A DNA stretch of 64,000 bases, taken from positions 11,868,615 to 11,932,614 of the forward strand of contig JAYGXS010000001.1 in the NCBI GenBank assembly GCA_036362985.1, in the 5' to 3' direction. Below, piece by piece: positions 1 through 10,902 of this stretch; position 1 is the first letter of the stretch, and every line of letters starts with the position of its first letter. The notes beneath the pieces were generated by a model. That model was given only the letters and a program-made list of their open reading frames with translations, had not been told where the DNA came from and did not search any database. The DNA comes from Ligula intestinalis. Lineage: Eukaryota; Platyhelminthes; Cestoda; Diphyllobothriidea; Diphyllobothriidae. Position numbers and translations under genes: made by a program.

Positions 1-85
1 CGGTCGTTTCTAATAAAATGCTGGAATTTTTGCCACTAAAATTTCAAAACCCTTCACACCAGAATCGACCGTCCCTCATTTTCTT

Positions 86-397
86 TTGCCAAGACTAAAG
101 AAATTGAGGAGGCAGCTGAAAGATCGATCTACTAGTTCGCTGTCTGTGCGTCTAAAGATCGCAGAGATATTCGAATTAGCGTCAAGGATTCATCTTGCGC
201 GTGACCAGCACAGGGAATCTTGCGCCCTGAGTGAGGTAAACGCTGCAAAATCGGTTGCGCAACGGTTTCGTCGTAGGTCCTCCGCAAAACGAGGAATTGA
301 AATACCCCCATTGCTTAATGAAAATAAAAAAATTGTACTCGATGAGTCTGGCAAGGCTGAATTGTTAAATGCATTTTTTGCAAAGCATCTTACATAA
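86..397 (+). pseudogene. LINE fragment: linker between endonuclease and reverse transcriptase
   Basis: A 103-codon open frame with no recognisable domain of its own. Its C-terminal third (IPPL...KAELLNAFFAKHLT) resembles the linker that precedes the RT in Jockey/CR1-type LINE ORF2 proteins, where an 'IPPL...KA.LLN..F...FT' stretch is usual. It stops at 397, just where a typical ORF2 would run into the RT fingers. The matching downstream half appears to be the LINE at 3590-6018, interrupted by the element at about 490-3590. The frame has no plausible role alone; it is a relic. The family link is an inference from short motifs. Confidence 0.45.
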
Positions 398-764
398 GAA
401 TCCGAACCGGTCCCGTCGTTTCAACCTGGCGGGCTTTCGAATTTGAGCTGCCAGTTTTTTTGCTCTCCATTCACGCGGGAATTTATTAGTGTATACCAGA
501 CTGTCTACTTCTCTACTTTGTTTTTCTGCATTTCTGGACATGAGGTCATCTCTGCTGTACACTCGTACCTTTTTGAATGCTCGAAGGACAAATATTCTAT
601 CGACGGAAATTCATAACGAACATTCATGTACTTTTGGATTAATTTGCAGAACCTGCAGTATATCAGCACCAAATGTTATCCAATGGAATGCAATACGATC
701 GCGTAAGCACCGATGCGGTTGGAAACAAGCTATGAAGCGTCAACCATTAGCCTCAATGTCTCTT

Positions 765-1400
765 CCGGGTCTAATATCCACTAACTGCAGGTCTATTTTC
801 AATAAAAGTCTCGAATTGGATGCACTTATGTTGAAGCAGGAACACAGTAAGTGCGGTGTAATCTGTCTTCAAGAGACCTGGCTCAATAGGGATATAGAGT
901 CGCAGCTCATCACACCTCCAGCTTATTGCTGTTTTCGTTCGGACAGAAAATCCCGATCAATCAGCAGAGGTGGTGGAGTAGCAGTTTTTGTAAACCAGCA
1001 ATGGTGCACAAACTGTAAGTCCCTTTTTTCTTACTCCGAAGACCACATAGACGTTATTGCAGTAGTTTGTAGGCCTAAATTTTTACACAACTCAAAAGGC
1101 ATCATTTATGTTAGTATTTACATAACCCCTTCCACCTTTCAAGATGCCCTTACCCACTTTTTCGATTTTCTTTCCCAAAAGCTTGCCGCATGTCTTGCGA
1201 GCATGTGATTATTTTATGTGGGGACTTCAATCGAGTAAATCTACGTCCCCTCATATTGTTTGGATTTAGTGACTTAGTTAATTTCAATACACGAGATGAC
1301 ACCCCACTCGATCATATCCTGACTAACTATCCAAAGCTTTTTGCTGTAAAAAATAGAGCTCCATTGGCAGGCTCAGACCATTCCGTACTGCTCTGTCAGC
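765..1400 (+). pseudogene. LINE-A endonuclease domain (frameshifted)
   Basis: AP-endonuclease-like domain of a LINE ORF2, which would nick target DNA to prime reverse transcription. Motifs in order: ISTNCRSIFNK, CLQETWL (catalytic Glu region), RGGGVAVFV, VYVSIYITPS, then after a frame change at about 1190-1208 ILCGDFN, LDHILTN and GSDH (the C-terminal Asp-His pair). The first part lies in an open frame from 489 to 1208, the second in an overlapping frame from 1190. All key motif residues survive, so decay looks recent relative to other LINEs here. The first in-frame ATG (489) is well upstream of the domain, and residues before about 765 are unrecognised. Confidence 0.75.
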
Positions 1401-2205
1401 CAAAAATCTATTCTAAGACCAACAAAGGGCTATTAGTAACGCCCGAGAGGAAATTACACATTCGTGACACGTCCCCACATAATATTTCCTTGCTCCAGAC
1501 TTGTATATCTGAATGCATTCCCATCTTTCTCGAAAACAGGAATGTCGAGTCGTGTTCGAGTTATCTTACAACATTTCTCAACGGAATTTTTAATATTTGT
1601 TGTCCTTTTGACACGGTCATGGTTAGACCAGACCGAATATCTTCTCCCCACTTAAAAACTTTGAGAAGAGACAAGGAACTGTTCTACAAACTAGGTTTAC
1701 GAGAAAGATTGAAGGACGTTAATGCCCTTATAAAACCCGAGATCACAAGACTAAATGACCTTTTTGTTAGTCAGTTATTTACTTCTTCTACATCTTCGTC
1801 TCCTCTCTCTTCATCCGAAATATGGAAAAGTCTTAAACGTCTCACTGGTCAACGCAATACGCTGGCACATGTTGACGCTGACCTAGACAGCTTAAACTCA
1901 AACTTCATCCATACTCCCACCGAGTCCTATCTCCCGACAAATTATATTTCGTTACCACCAAGTGATTTTTCTCCAGTGTCTGTGGCAACAGTGATGAAAC
2001 ACCTAAACAAGGTTAAAGGTACAACAGCTGCCGGACCAGATGGCGTCTCCCCATTTCTCCTTAAATCTTGCTCTTTTCAATTAGCTCCTGTCTTGGCACA
2101 TCTTATTAATTTATCTTTCATGGAGTCCAAGATTCCTGACGTTTGGCGTTCGGTCAAAACCACTCCTATCCCGAAAAAAAACCGCTTCAGCGGGTCCCAA
2201 ATCCT
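1190..2205 (+). pseudogene. LINE-A linker and RT N-terminal (fingers) region
   Basis: Continues LINE-A ORF2 from the end of the endonuclease through a Ser/Thr-rich linker (TSSTSSSPLSS) to the start of the RT: VMKHLNKVKG, AAGPDGVSPF and a hydrophobic helix ending MESKIPD with W following. The open frame runs to 2272, but the native reading frame is lost at an A8 run at about 2174-2181, and the RT resumes in another frame from about 2205. The linker is also preserved in the minus-strand copy at 54013-54351, which shows that it belongs to the element. Confidence 0.75.
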
Positions 2206-3353
2206 TTCGCCCAATCGCCTGCTCTTCTGCACTCCTCAAACTTACAGAACGAGTCGCTTTGGACATCATTAAACCGTTTTCATCCAATTTTTCTGATCCC
2301 TTGCAGTTTGCGTATAAGGCGAGGCGTAGTACACTAGATGCAGTTGCTTTAGTAGTCCACTCTGCTCTTAGAGACTTGGATAAGGGATGCCGTGCTTACG
2401 CGTGTGCTTTTCTTGACTATTCCTCAGCCTTCAACACGATCCCGCGCCATCTTCTTCTTCTTAGTAAAACCTCTGCATGTGGCTCTCCTGGCTGGGTTGT
2501 CTCATGGCTAAGGGACTATTTTTCTTCCTGCACCCAATTCGTTCAGACCGGGAAGCGAAACTCCACGGTCCTTCCCAACAATTGTGGAGATCTGCAGGGG
2601 TCTATATTATCCCCTCATCTTTTTTCCCTCCATACTGATGATCTACGATCTCCAAACGCATGTTTGTTTGCCAAATACGCTGACGATATGGTTGTCGGCC
2701 ATCCTCTCAAAAGCCAGATTCATCTCCAAACACTGAAGGATGGACTGGACCATGTCACAGCATGGTCGTCAGAAAATGGCCTTTTACTTAATGAGCGGAA
2801 GTCAGTCCAGTGCATTTTTCGGCTGCGACCCCCTACCAGCCCTGAAACCATTGACTTTCTGCCCAACAATGTATCCTCCTTCCGATACCTTGGTGTAACA
2901 CTTGCTTCCAATCTCTCATTTACTCTTCATATTGAAGACCTTTTTATAAAAATCCGCAAACTTTTGTATTATGTCCGCCGCTTGCGTTCATATCGCACCC
3001 CACAAGCTCTCATCTGGCGTTTTATAGATGCCTGTATCCTCTTTCTTATTCTTTATTGCTCTCCAGTTACTTTTCCAGCACTACTCAAGAAAGACTTGCT
3101 TATCATTAAACGTATTCTCCGCATGCTCTCTTCAGCTGCCGGTTATTCCTATGTTTTTTTAGCTGACCTCATCATACAGCGACATTTTAAATCGGTCAAG
3201 AATTTCGTGGACCGTATTCTAAGTGAGGTCGCTCACCCTCTCCACTCTGAAATAATGGCTGCGAAATCTTCTCGTACCATGCGCCGAAGCTTCCGTCATA
3301 TGACCTGCCGTACATCGGCCTACCAGTACTCGGTACTCCCATTCTTAGCATGA
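2205..3353 (+). pseudogene. LINE-A reverse transcriptase core and C-terminal region
   Basis: RT palm and thumb of a Rex/CR1-like LINE, copying element RNA at the nicked target. Counting from the internal Met at 2259: motif A FLDYSSAFN at residues 51-59, motif B LQGSILSPHLFS at about 112-123, catalytic YADD at 140-143, and a thumb motif FRYLGVTL after it. The true open frame begins upstream near 2205 with a conserved FRPIA stretch, so the ATG at 2259 is not a real start. It ends at a stop at 3353. The catalytic residues look intact, but the protein cannot be made because ORF2 is split upstream. Confidence 0.85.
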
Positions 3354-3594
3354 TTCCTCACGTGTGAAGAAATGGAAATTGAGAAGCTGAAGGCAGACCT
3401 ATCTCCATAATAGATGTGGTAACCGTGTCGACTTCTTACTTTGAGCATTTTGTTATCTTTGACCGTTTACTCTTGAGCTTTTTGGACCCCACAATTGATC
3501 TTATTTTTACTCTCCGTGAATGGAGCCACTTTTTTGCTGAAAATTTTGATATTATCATCAAAATATAGTTCTCTATCTATCTATCTATCATACT
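3354..3594 (+). other. LINE-A 3' UTR with CTAT microsatellite tail
   Basis: About 240 bases without coding sign after the RT stop, ending in four to five CTAT units (3573-3590). Short tandem tails of this kind are typical 3' ends of CR1-group LINEs, which often lack poly(A). LINE-B coding sequence begins immediately after it. Confidence 0.6.
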
Positions 3595-3599
3595 CAGGC

Positions 3600-4350
3600 A
3601 ATACTCTTGGGAACATTGATTTCTCCATAGAATTAATTCGAAAGCATATACTTCGTCTAAAAAACTCACACTCTTCGGGAACTGATGTTATCCCCAATTC
3701 AGTTATCAAAAGAGTGTCAACCTTCCCAAATTACTTAGCCATATATTTTCAGACTATCTCTCAAATGGTTTCTTTCCTGACACGTGGAAGACATCCATTA
3801 TTCTTCCAGTCTTTAAATCAGGATCTCGTTCAGCCATAAATAACTACCGCGGTGTTCATAAACCCCGGCCCTAGCTAAACTTGTGGAGAAGATAATTTTT
3901 AATCAAATTCTCGATTTTTGCCTAAAAAATAAGCTTTTAAGTGACTCGTAGCATGGTTTTCTACCCGGAAGATCATGCGAGACGTGTCACTTAGCTTTCC
4001 TTAACCACGTCACTTCCCTCCGTAACGAGCGGCAATCCGTGGTTGTTATCTACTTTGACCTGAGCAAAGCCTTCGACAAGGTACCGCACAGACGGCTTCT
4101 GGTAAAATTGGAAGCCATTGGCATCCGTCCCCCTCTCCTCGACTTCATCGGTTCCTACTTGTCTAACCGCAGCCAGAAGGTCCTAGTAGGTGATAGTTAT
4201 GCCACTGCTTAGCTGATCATGAGTGGTGTTTTTCAAGGCACTGTCTTGAGTCCTTTACTCTTCATTCTATACAACAACGAAATTTCGACTGTTCTTAAAA
4301 ATTCACACAATCTCATTTATGCAGACGACCTCAAATGCATATACTAATTT
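3600..4350 (+). pseudogene. LINE-B reverse transcriptase palm (stops and frameshifts)
   Basis: Broken RT of a Jockey/CR1-like LINE. Visible pieces: helix LIRKHILRLKNSHSSGTD and PNSVIK (fingers), a frame change near 3750, NNYRGV at about 3840, motif A VIYFDLSKAFDKVPHRRLL at about 4045-4100, motif B SGVFQGTVLSPLLF at about 4217-4260 (an in-frame TAG precedes it), and the catalytic LIYADDLK at about 4313-4335. The stops show long decay. The catalytic Asp pair is still present. Confidence 0.7.
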
Positions 4351-4673
4351 TCTAAGGAATCGACCGGTATATGCGTTGATAAAATAAATGTGGACCTCCT
4401 TCACTCTCACGTTGGAGTGCTACCTGGCAAATGGAATTCTCTCCATCCAAGTGTAGTTTCATGTGTTTCGGTCCCGCCAAGCTTCCTCGTCCACTAGTCT
4501 TTCAAAATACTCCACTTTTAGAACGATCCACTATACAAGACTTAGGTCTAAGCTACACAAATAAACTAGCATTGTCGCCTCATGCGGATTGAATATCTGC
4601 GAAGGCTGCACAGATATGTGGTTTTATATCACACAATTTCTTCCTGCTGGAAATAAAGATAAAAATTTATCAC

Positions 4674-5201
4674 ATGTATGTTCTACCCATCCTAGAATAC
4701 TGCTGTCCCCTCTTTGGTCTAATGAAAGCTTCTGACCGCAGTAAGATTGAAAATGTACAGAGAGTATTTACTCGCAAAATATTCGCTCTTCCTCGATCCA
4801 CTATTTCTTATACGGAGCGATGTCAGTTAGCGAACATTACATTTCTTTGGGTCAGAAGACTCGAAGCGGGCTTCTGTTTCCTCTTTCGCGTTATCTCTAG
4901 CCCTAACCTTCCACGAACCAACGCTCTCATTCCCGCAGATAGACCTTATGCCACTCGTAACTCGTCCAGGATAATGGCACCTCCCCTTAGCTCCACTTCG
5001 AACCATTCTCACTTCTTTGCCTCCAAATATGCCTTCCTCTGGAATAATATTCCCCTCAAAATTAGGCTGTCGTCTAACTTAGCATTTTTTAAAGTCAAAT
5101 TACGTAACCACTTAACTTCGGAAGATATAAAGTCCTTGTTATCCGTCTCCTTCCCCAACACACAACTTTTGGACTTTGAAAAGGGTCCCCCTGGTATCTG
5201 A
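4674..5201 (+). pseudogene. LINE-B ORF2 C-terminal domain
   Basis: Open frame of 175 codons covering the region downstream of the RT thumb: ILEYCCPLFG, KIENVQRVFTRKIF and WVRRLEAGFCFLFRV, a pattern (I.Y..P.W....I..VQRR.TR.I) widespread in Jockey/CR1 ORF2 C-termini. Residues ILEYCCPLFG and IENVQRVFTRKI recur in the copy at 7240-7500. The first ATG is internal to ORF2. Stop at 5199-5201; 3' UTR follows. Confidence 0.65.
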
Positions 5202-6018
5202 GGTGGTTATGTTTATCTAACACTGTTTTCCATATATGTCTATTTATCCCTCATTTGAGTGATATTTGCAACGATGTTTCGTCCACTTCTCTGTCTACTC
5301 ATCATTGCCGTTTCTCCATTCTCCGTTTTACAACCCTGACGATAGGCTTCATGGTCTTGAGTCATGCTCGTGGCGGTTCTGCTATTTTCGCCAGCTCGTC
5401 GCTGGACTCCGCAGTCTACAAGGTCGCATCTCCGGCGTTTCGTTAATGATCAGGTGACCTCTACTGTTCACTCTCGTGTCGACCCTGTTGTCCGCGATGG
5501 CCTCCTCCGGTCTCACCTCCCTGATGGATGATCATGAAGCCAGTCAGGTGGTGTTACAGTGGTGAACGACAGCCTCTGCTGTTATATGATTGCTCCAATT
5601 GCAAGAAGCGTTTCCAACACTCATACATTGTCATCAACAATCCTGTCTCATTTGCACTAAAATCAATCCTCTCAACCAACCACTTTAATTTTATTGATGC
5701 AGTTTTTTCTCCTACGCTTTGTTTTTTAAGCGGGGGTTCACTGAACTCTGCCCCAGCTTTAATGGTAGGAGTTTTTTTCACCTCTTCCTCCTTAGTGCAC
5801 CATACGTTTCAGAGAGTGTTGACTACTATTTTAAAACGACGATATTTTGGTGAAAATGAATTAATCTAGCAACACTACTAAACGCTCCCGCTGCCTATGT
5901 GGTTGTTTGACGGAGAGCAGCATTGATCAACTTTGTATTTATTTTTTCACAGCAATAAGTTTGAAATGACGAGCCCCACCCGGGCTTAAAATATAAAATT
6001 TATTTATTTATTTATAAA
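5202..6018 (+). other. LINE-B 3' UTR and TTTA tail
   Basis: About 800 bases with only short chance frames, ending at a GC-rich box (ccacccgggc), an AT-rich stretch and the TTTA tandem tail. It matches the terminus at 8215-8275, so it is the 3' UTR of the element and not host sequence. Confidence 0.55.
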
Positions 6019-6029
6019 TGTCTTGTCCT

Positions 6030-6610
6030 GTCTGCCTGTAAGATAAGAGAGCTTTGGTCGTTGTCTCAGCCATGTTCTTAACAGTAAATAGAAATGGATA
6101 TCCATTTTTTGAGAAACTATTTCTATAATCTTAAGATACTGTTCAATTCTATCGGTCGAGCGGAACATTTTCACCCAGTATGCCGAAAATCGGAATAAGT
6201 TACGTTTAAAATTAAGCGGTGCAAGACTCCCTTACTGTGTGTATTATACGGAACACGTTTTATTAAAATAGCCACTACGCTGAATTCTCTTGTCAGTCCT
6301 CCTACTCAGAAGTACGTCTAGAAAAAGGAACAATCCAGACTGTTCCTATTCTAGTTTATGTTTTATTGACGGCTTTGCTTTAATTTACAGTCTGCATTAG
6401 AATTCAAATGTTGGTTTGCTCAGATGCAATCGTGAATATATCATCCACGTTGCACCCAGGGTACGTTAGACTGTTTATCTGATGACGAAGTTCTAGAGCT
6501 TCAAGTTTGCTCATGAATACATTCGCTAGAAGCGGGCTCGGCGCGAAACCACATATAATCCATCCAACTGTCTACGCAGGTTGGTCTCAAATAATAACAA
6601 CACATTCCGG
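6030..6610 (-). pseudogene. Penelope-like element RT remnant
   Basis: On the minus strand, near 6590-6430, one frame gives FAPSPLLANVFMSKLE followed about 20 residues later by DDIFTI. This is the PLE RT signature (usually ...GSPLGPLLANVFM..LE then Y.DDIF.I). Further down, scattered frames give DVLLSRR and NVTYSDFR-like pieces and a closing ENG/KNGYP-like motif near 6100, the usual order of a PLE RT C-terminal half. Several frameshifts are needed, so it is dead. No GIY-YIG part follows; the LINE-B tail lies directly beyond 6018. Confidence 0.6.
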
Positions 6611-6919
6611 GGACATCTTGATTAATAGGGTATTTCGGCAGCGCTCAATAATTCACTTTAATCGCTAGTGAAAATCTCGGTGGTCTTATTTGAATTCATG
6701 CCTAGACCAGCCAAGAAATGGCTTTAGTTTAGCCAAAACTAGCTAACTGAGCTAAGAGGCCCAACACGGCAGTCATGAGTTGAATCGCAATTTAGTCAAT
6801 TTATCCACCCAGTCTACTGAAATTTATGAAGTCCACGAATGCTGTTACAATAAGCTCGCGGTGCAAGCAGTATTTTCCAAGTAATCAATCCTATATCTGA
6901 AAACATCATTCGGTGAATT

Positions 6920-8275
6920 AGCGATGTGTTGATAAAGTTAACGCAGACTTGCGTACCCTCTCAAGTTGGAGCGCTACATGGCAGATGGAGTTTTCTCCAT
7001 CAAAATGTAGTTTTATGTGTTTTGGTCCCACAAGGCTTCCTGGACCCATTATCTTCCAAAATAGTCCACTTTTAGAAAGATCTAAGATAAAGGATTTGGG
7101 TCTGACTTACACGAATAAGCTTGCATTATCACCTCATGCAGATCGAATTTCTGCCAAGGCCGCATAGATATGTGGGTTTATATCACATAATGTTTTCCTT
7201 CCAGAAATGAAGTTAAAACTATACCGCATGGTTGTTCCCCTATACTAGAATACTGCTGTCCGATTTTTGGTCTCATGACCCAGCATGACCGATGTAAGAT
7301 TGAAAAGGTTCAGCGAGTTTTCACTCGTAAAATATTTTCTTTTTCTGGGTCTGGTATGTGTTATACAGATAGACGTCAATTAGCAAACATTACATTTCTT
7401 TGGGTAAGAAGACACGAAGATGGTATATGCTTTCTTTTTCGCGTTAACAATAGTCCTAATCTCCCACAAATTAACGCTCTCCTTCCGGTATACCGACCCT
7501 AAGCCACTCCTAAATATTCTAAGATAATTTTACTACCCCGTAGCTCCACATCTAACCGTTCTCGCTTTTTTACCTCCAAATATGCTTTTATTTGGAACAA
7601 CCTTCCACTCGATATTAGACTGTATTCTACACTATGGATTTTGAAAGGCAAATTACATAAGCATTTAAATTTAGAGGAAATAAAGTCGCTACTGCCTGTT
7701 TCCTTTCAAAACACGCAAGTTGTAGATTTTGAAAAGGGTCCTCCTGGCATTTGAAGCTCTTCCCAGGATACTAAAATGGTTTCTAAATATGTTAGCAGTT
7801 CCCTCTGCAGAGTCAAGCATCACTTCCAAGGGCTGCGAATTCTTCTCCGTTTTTGCAACCTTCGCTGTGGTCTTCGCGATTGGCTCTGGAATCTGGTGGG
7901 TCGCAACTCGATGATGTTGCCTTGACTTCTACTGCCTTCTCCTGCCTTCCGGATGGCCCCTTCTTAACTCAACGATATATTATTTTTTCCCATGACCATA
8001 AACGTCCCGAACCCTCAACATCAGGTCCCAAACTAACCGTATCAAAACCTGTTACCTATTAAGGCAGTTTTTCTCCTATAGTTTTTTAGAACTCGGTGGC
8101 CTGCTGAACTCATCCACCGATCTAGGAGTTTTTTCTACTGCCGATGACAATTATTTTATAAGAGTTCACTGTTTATCATAATTATTTTTATTTTGACGAT
8201 AGCAATAATTTTGTAACGACAGGGCCCCTTGGGCCTTAAATATACGAATTATTCATTTATTTATAAAAATGTTTT
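6920..8275 (+). mobile_element. LINE-B second copy, 5'-truncated
   Basis: Collinear with 4375-6018. It starts inside the RT thumb (WSATWQMEFSPSKCSFMCFGPTRLPG at about 6965-7030), keeps the C-terminal IEKVQRVFTRKI motif at about 7300, and ends with the shared GC box, taaatata and a TTTA-like tail at 8255-8275. 5' truncation is normal for LINEs that fail to complete reverse transcription. Frames are broken by stops (for example at 7167 and 7502). No target-site duplication could be called by eye. Confidence 0.7.
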
Positions 8276-10793
8276 CTTTCTTACGCTAAACAAGGTGAAT
8301 ATTTGAAAAGGGAAGGCGTGCATAGGTCGTTCTGTAGGCACAATTATGCGTTAAACGGCGTGCTGAACCTTTTAAAAGGACTGCTATGACGCAGCGAAGG
8401 ACGGGTTTTTCGTCAAAATTTCAGACAAAGGCTAACTTGGGATACCCAAGTGCATGCAAACTGAAGGTTCAGGGGTGAATATATTAGCAATAGAAATCTC
8501 TGTAGTGGTGTGGAGGGGTCTGTCGTGCTTTAATTCTACTGCACAGCCCAAAGGTGACAGGACATCAGCCCTCGTAATGGACGGCTGGGCATCAACCTAG
8601 GCGGAAACCCACTGACACCGTCGCCAAAACCCGAGGTCGGGGGACAGCGACCGCCGTCCATACGTGTTAATGATGGTGCTATTAGCCGCCTACAATAATA
8701 GCTTCAAAGAGGAGGCATGGTAAAGCTTAAGAGGTGCGATGACGATAATCTCAGCACCAATTATCAAGGTAAGACAGGCGACTGGGTCACAACAGACTTG
8801 CAGAAGTCGTCACGATTAGTTGTTCTTGCGCTCGTTTAATGGCTGTGGTGATTGCTGAAAATTCCATGGTGGGATGTTCTTCCATGCTTTTGGGCAGTAA
8901 GTTCGGTAAAAACAATAAAAAATTTGTGAGGCCTTTCGCGTGTTTGAGAACGAGACGTCGTTTTGGTTGTTCTCGGTTATACTGAGGACCACCTATGACG
9001 GAACACATACTTGTAAGCACAACCGAAAAACTATGTACCTAAGGACGAGCTGAATTAATGAGGACTCGACAAAATGCAACAGCGAAAACAGAAGACACCT
9101 CACGTAAAGTCGATGTCGAATAGTGTGGGTATTTGTCAGCACATTAAACAAAGCGTGCAGATAAATTCATGTGTTTAAAATTGACGTGGAAAATGAAATT
9201 GTTCAGTGACCTACGCTCAACTAGGTGTCAAATTTTCACAGCATTCTTTTTAAATTCCTGCCGAGTCTCCCTGTAAGGGACTGTATTTATATGCTCCATC
9301 CTTTTTGCAAACACTATCTGACTACTCATGACTTTAGGAGATCAAAACTTGGACACTCAATTTGACCTTGTAAATCTTGCCTCTGAGCGTTTTTGAACGT
9401 TTTAATTGCAATTTTCTACATACCGCTCTTTCCGAATCTGTCTTGTCAACGGTTCGGCCAGTCGCGTGCTCCCGGCCTGAGGTCTGTGATTTTCGAATTG
9501 TTTTGACTTTTAGAAATTCTTAGCAGTCCACAGATTGGCTGTCTTTTATAAAAAACCAATATTACTATACATTTTAACTGAAATAACTTGCATTGAATGA
9601 CTTAAACAGAGATTATCGAGTTAGCATCTAGCGTTTGTAATTTGAGCTTAAATTCTGCAAGAGAGTTTGTTTTATAGGATGGCAAACAACTCAAGGCACG
9701 AGGTGATCAGGGAAAAACTGATTTCATCAATTTCTGATTAACTGGTCCCTCCGTAACATTAATGATCGCTAGGGAGTAAGCGATCTGGCATACAAAGTAA
9801 ACTCAATCGCTTTCTGTAAAGTTGAAGCTTGAATGCAGGTTTTGAAGTATAGCAAGAGTTGAGAAATGTGTCGTCCTTCATCGAGAAGGTAATTAATCAG
9901 ATGAAAAACATTGGAGACAATCGTATCGTCTTTATTTACGAGATAAGATAGTAAAGTTAAATGTTACATATACCTCTATATAAAATTCGCCTCAGTTCTG
10001 ACGTTCCCTTTATAGAGATAACTTACAGGTTTGCTGTTTCTAAAATTATAGGATAAATCCTCTTATTCTGTTTGCGTCGGAAGTAATCAGGGCGTCACTC
10101 CGAATTATTAGTTCGCCTGTAGTAGAACTTCCTCAGATCCGCAATAAGTCCTACGAAAAATATACGGGTACTGTTACTGTTATGTTGAGTTTGATTTTCA
10201 TCGCCATCAGCTATAAGTAAGCATTGGTCTGTACGAGCAAGAGCCTGTATTCCGTTTTTGGGTGTTTAAGCACGATTATGACCATCTGGCAGCCGGTGTT
10301 GATTGATAACCCTTAGCTATTTACTAAGCATAATGAGTTTACCACTGATCTGTATCCAGCGCATTGTTGACAAAAGGTGGTTCAAACACGTGAAGTTATG
10401 AATAACTCAGAATCATATGCTGCTATGAACTTTTTTGGGATAATCGCTTGTATAATTTAAAATTTTTGCCCTTATCTTAAGAGTACTAAGATGCACGGAA
10501 ATATCCACTTGTTCAAATACCATTGTTAACTTGATGTTGACTCTAAAGGGGCAAACTATTAGTACCTATATTGGAAAGCATAAAAATAGATCATGCGGTT
10601 GCGCACTTAGAACTACATGCCGATGTGCCCTAAGCAGGTTAGTATCTGCTAAATGACGTAATTTTATCTTTATTTGGAATCGAAAAGACCTTCGAATCTG
10701 CCAAAAAAGCCTTTGTCAATACGAGCAACATGCGCGTCCCAGGGAATAATTGAAAAGAAGTAGATTGGATCACTTTGACAAAACTCTTGTTCG
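8276..10793. other. No gene recognised
   Basis: About 2.5 kb of moderately AT-rich sequence with only short frames. A GC-richer patch at about 8500-8720 looks different in composition from its surroundings and may be a worn repeat, but I cannot assign it. Confidence 0.5.
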
Positions 10794-10832
10794 CATGACG
10801 TTTCGAAATCTGTCCCGGATCCTTCATCAGAG
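10794..10832 (-). ncRNA. Hammerhead-like motif H1
   Basis: Read on the minus strand: CTGATGA, one base, a GGATCC half-stem, a short loop, an imperfect GGAT-complementary half and CGAAACGTC. The fixed boxes CTGANGA and GAAA are the conserved hammerhead ribozyme core, and PLEs in animals are known to carry such ribozymes. Stem III and the cleavage triplet are not resolved by eye. H2 faces it 33 bases downstream in the opposite orientation. Confidence 0.45.
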
Positions 10833-10864
10833 ACAATAGTTTCTGTTCTTATATCTGCTATTTT

Positions 10865-10902
10865 CTCCGATGAAGGATATGCGACGGATTTTGAAAGACT
10901 GG
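10865..10902 (+). ncRNA. Hammerhead-like motif H2 (degenerate)
   Basis: CCGATGA, AGGATATGCGACGGAT, TTTGAAAG: the same layout as H1 and H5, with a T to C change in the first box and G instead of C after GAAA. Probably a decayed PLE terminal copy, inverted relative to H1. Confidence 0.35.

Larger units (their letters stand above)
490..3590 (+). mobile_element. Rex/CR1-like LINE (family A), nearly full ORF2, degenerate
   Basis: A non-LTR retrotransposon reading left to right: apurinic-like endonuclease (about 765-1400), linker, RT (about 2000-3000), a C-terminal region to 3353, then a 3' UTR ending in a CTAT microsatellite at 3573-3590. At least two frameshifts break ORF2. The 5' boundary is uncertain; recognisable endonuclease starts near 765. 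A second copy lies on the minus strand at 53385-55170. The next sequence, from 3590, belongs to another LINE, so this element seems to have inserted into it. No ORF1 is visible, so the element is probably 5'-truncated. Confidence 0.8.
3590..6018 (+). mobile_element. LINE family B, RT half and 3' UTR, degenerate
   Basis: A second non-LTR element. An RT with several stops and frame changes spans about 3600-5201. A 3' UTR follows, ending in GGGCTTAAAATATAAA and a TTTA tandem tail at about 5998-6018. The same 3' end (gggcc + taaatata + TTTA-like tail) closes the copy at 6920-8275, which fixes the family's 3' terminus. The 5' half is missing at this point; the fragment at 86-397 may be its continuation across the nested LINE-A. 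It is not functional. Confidence 0.7.
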
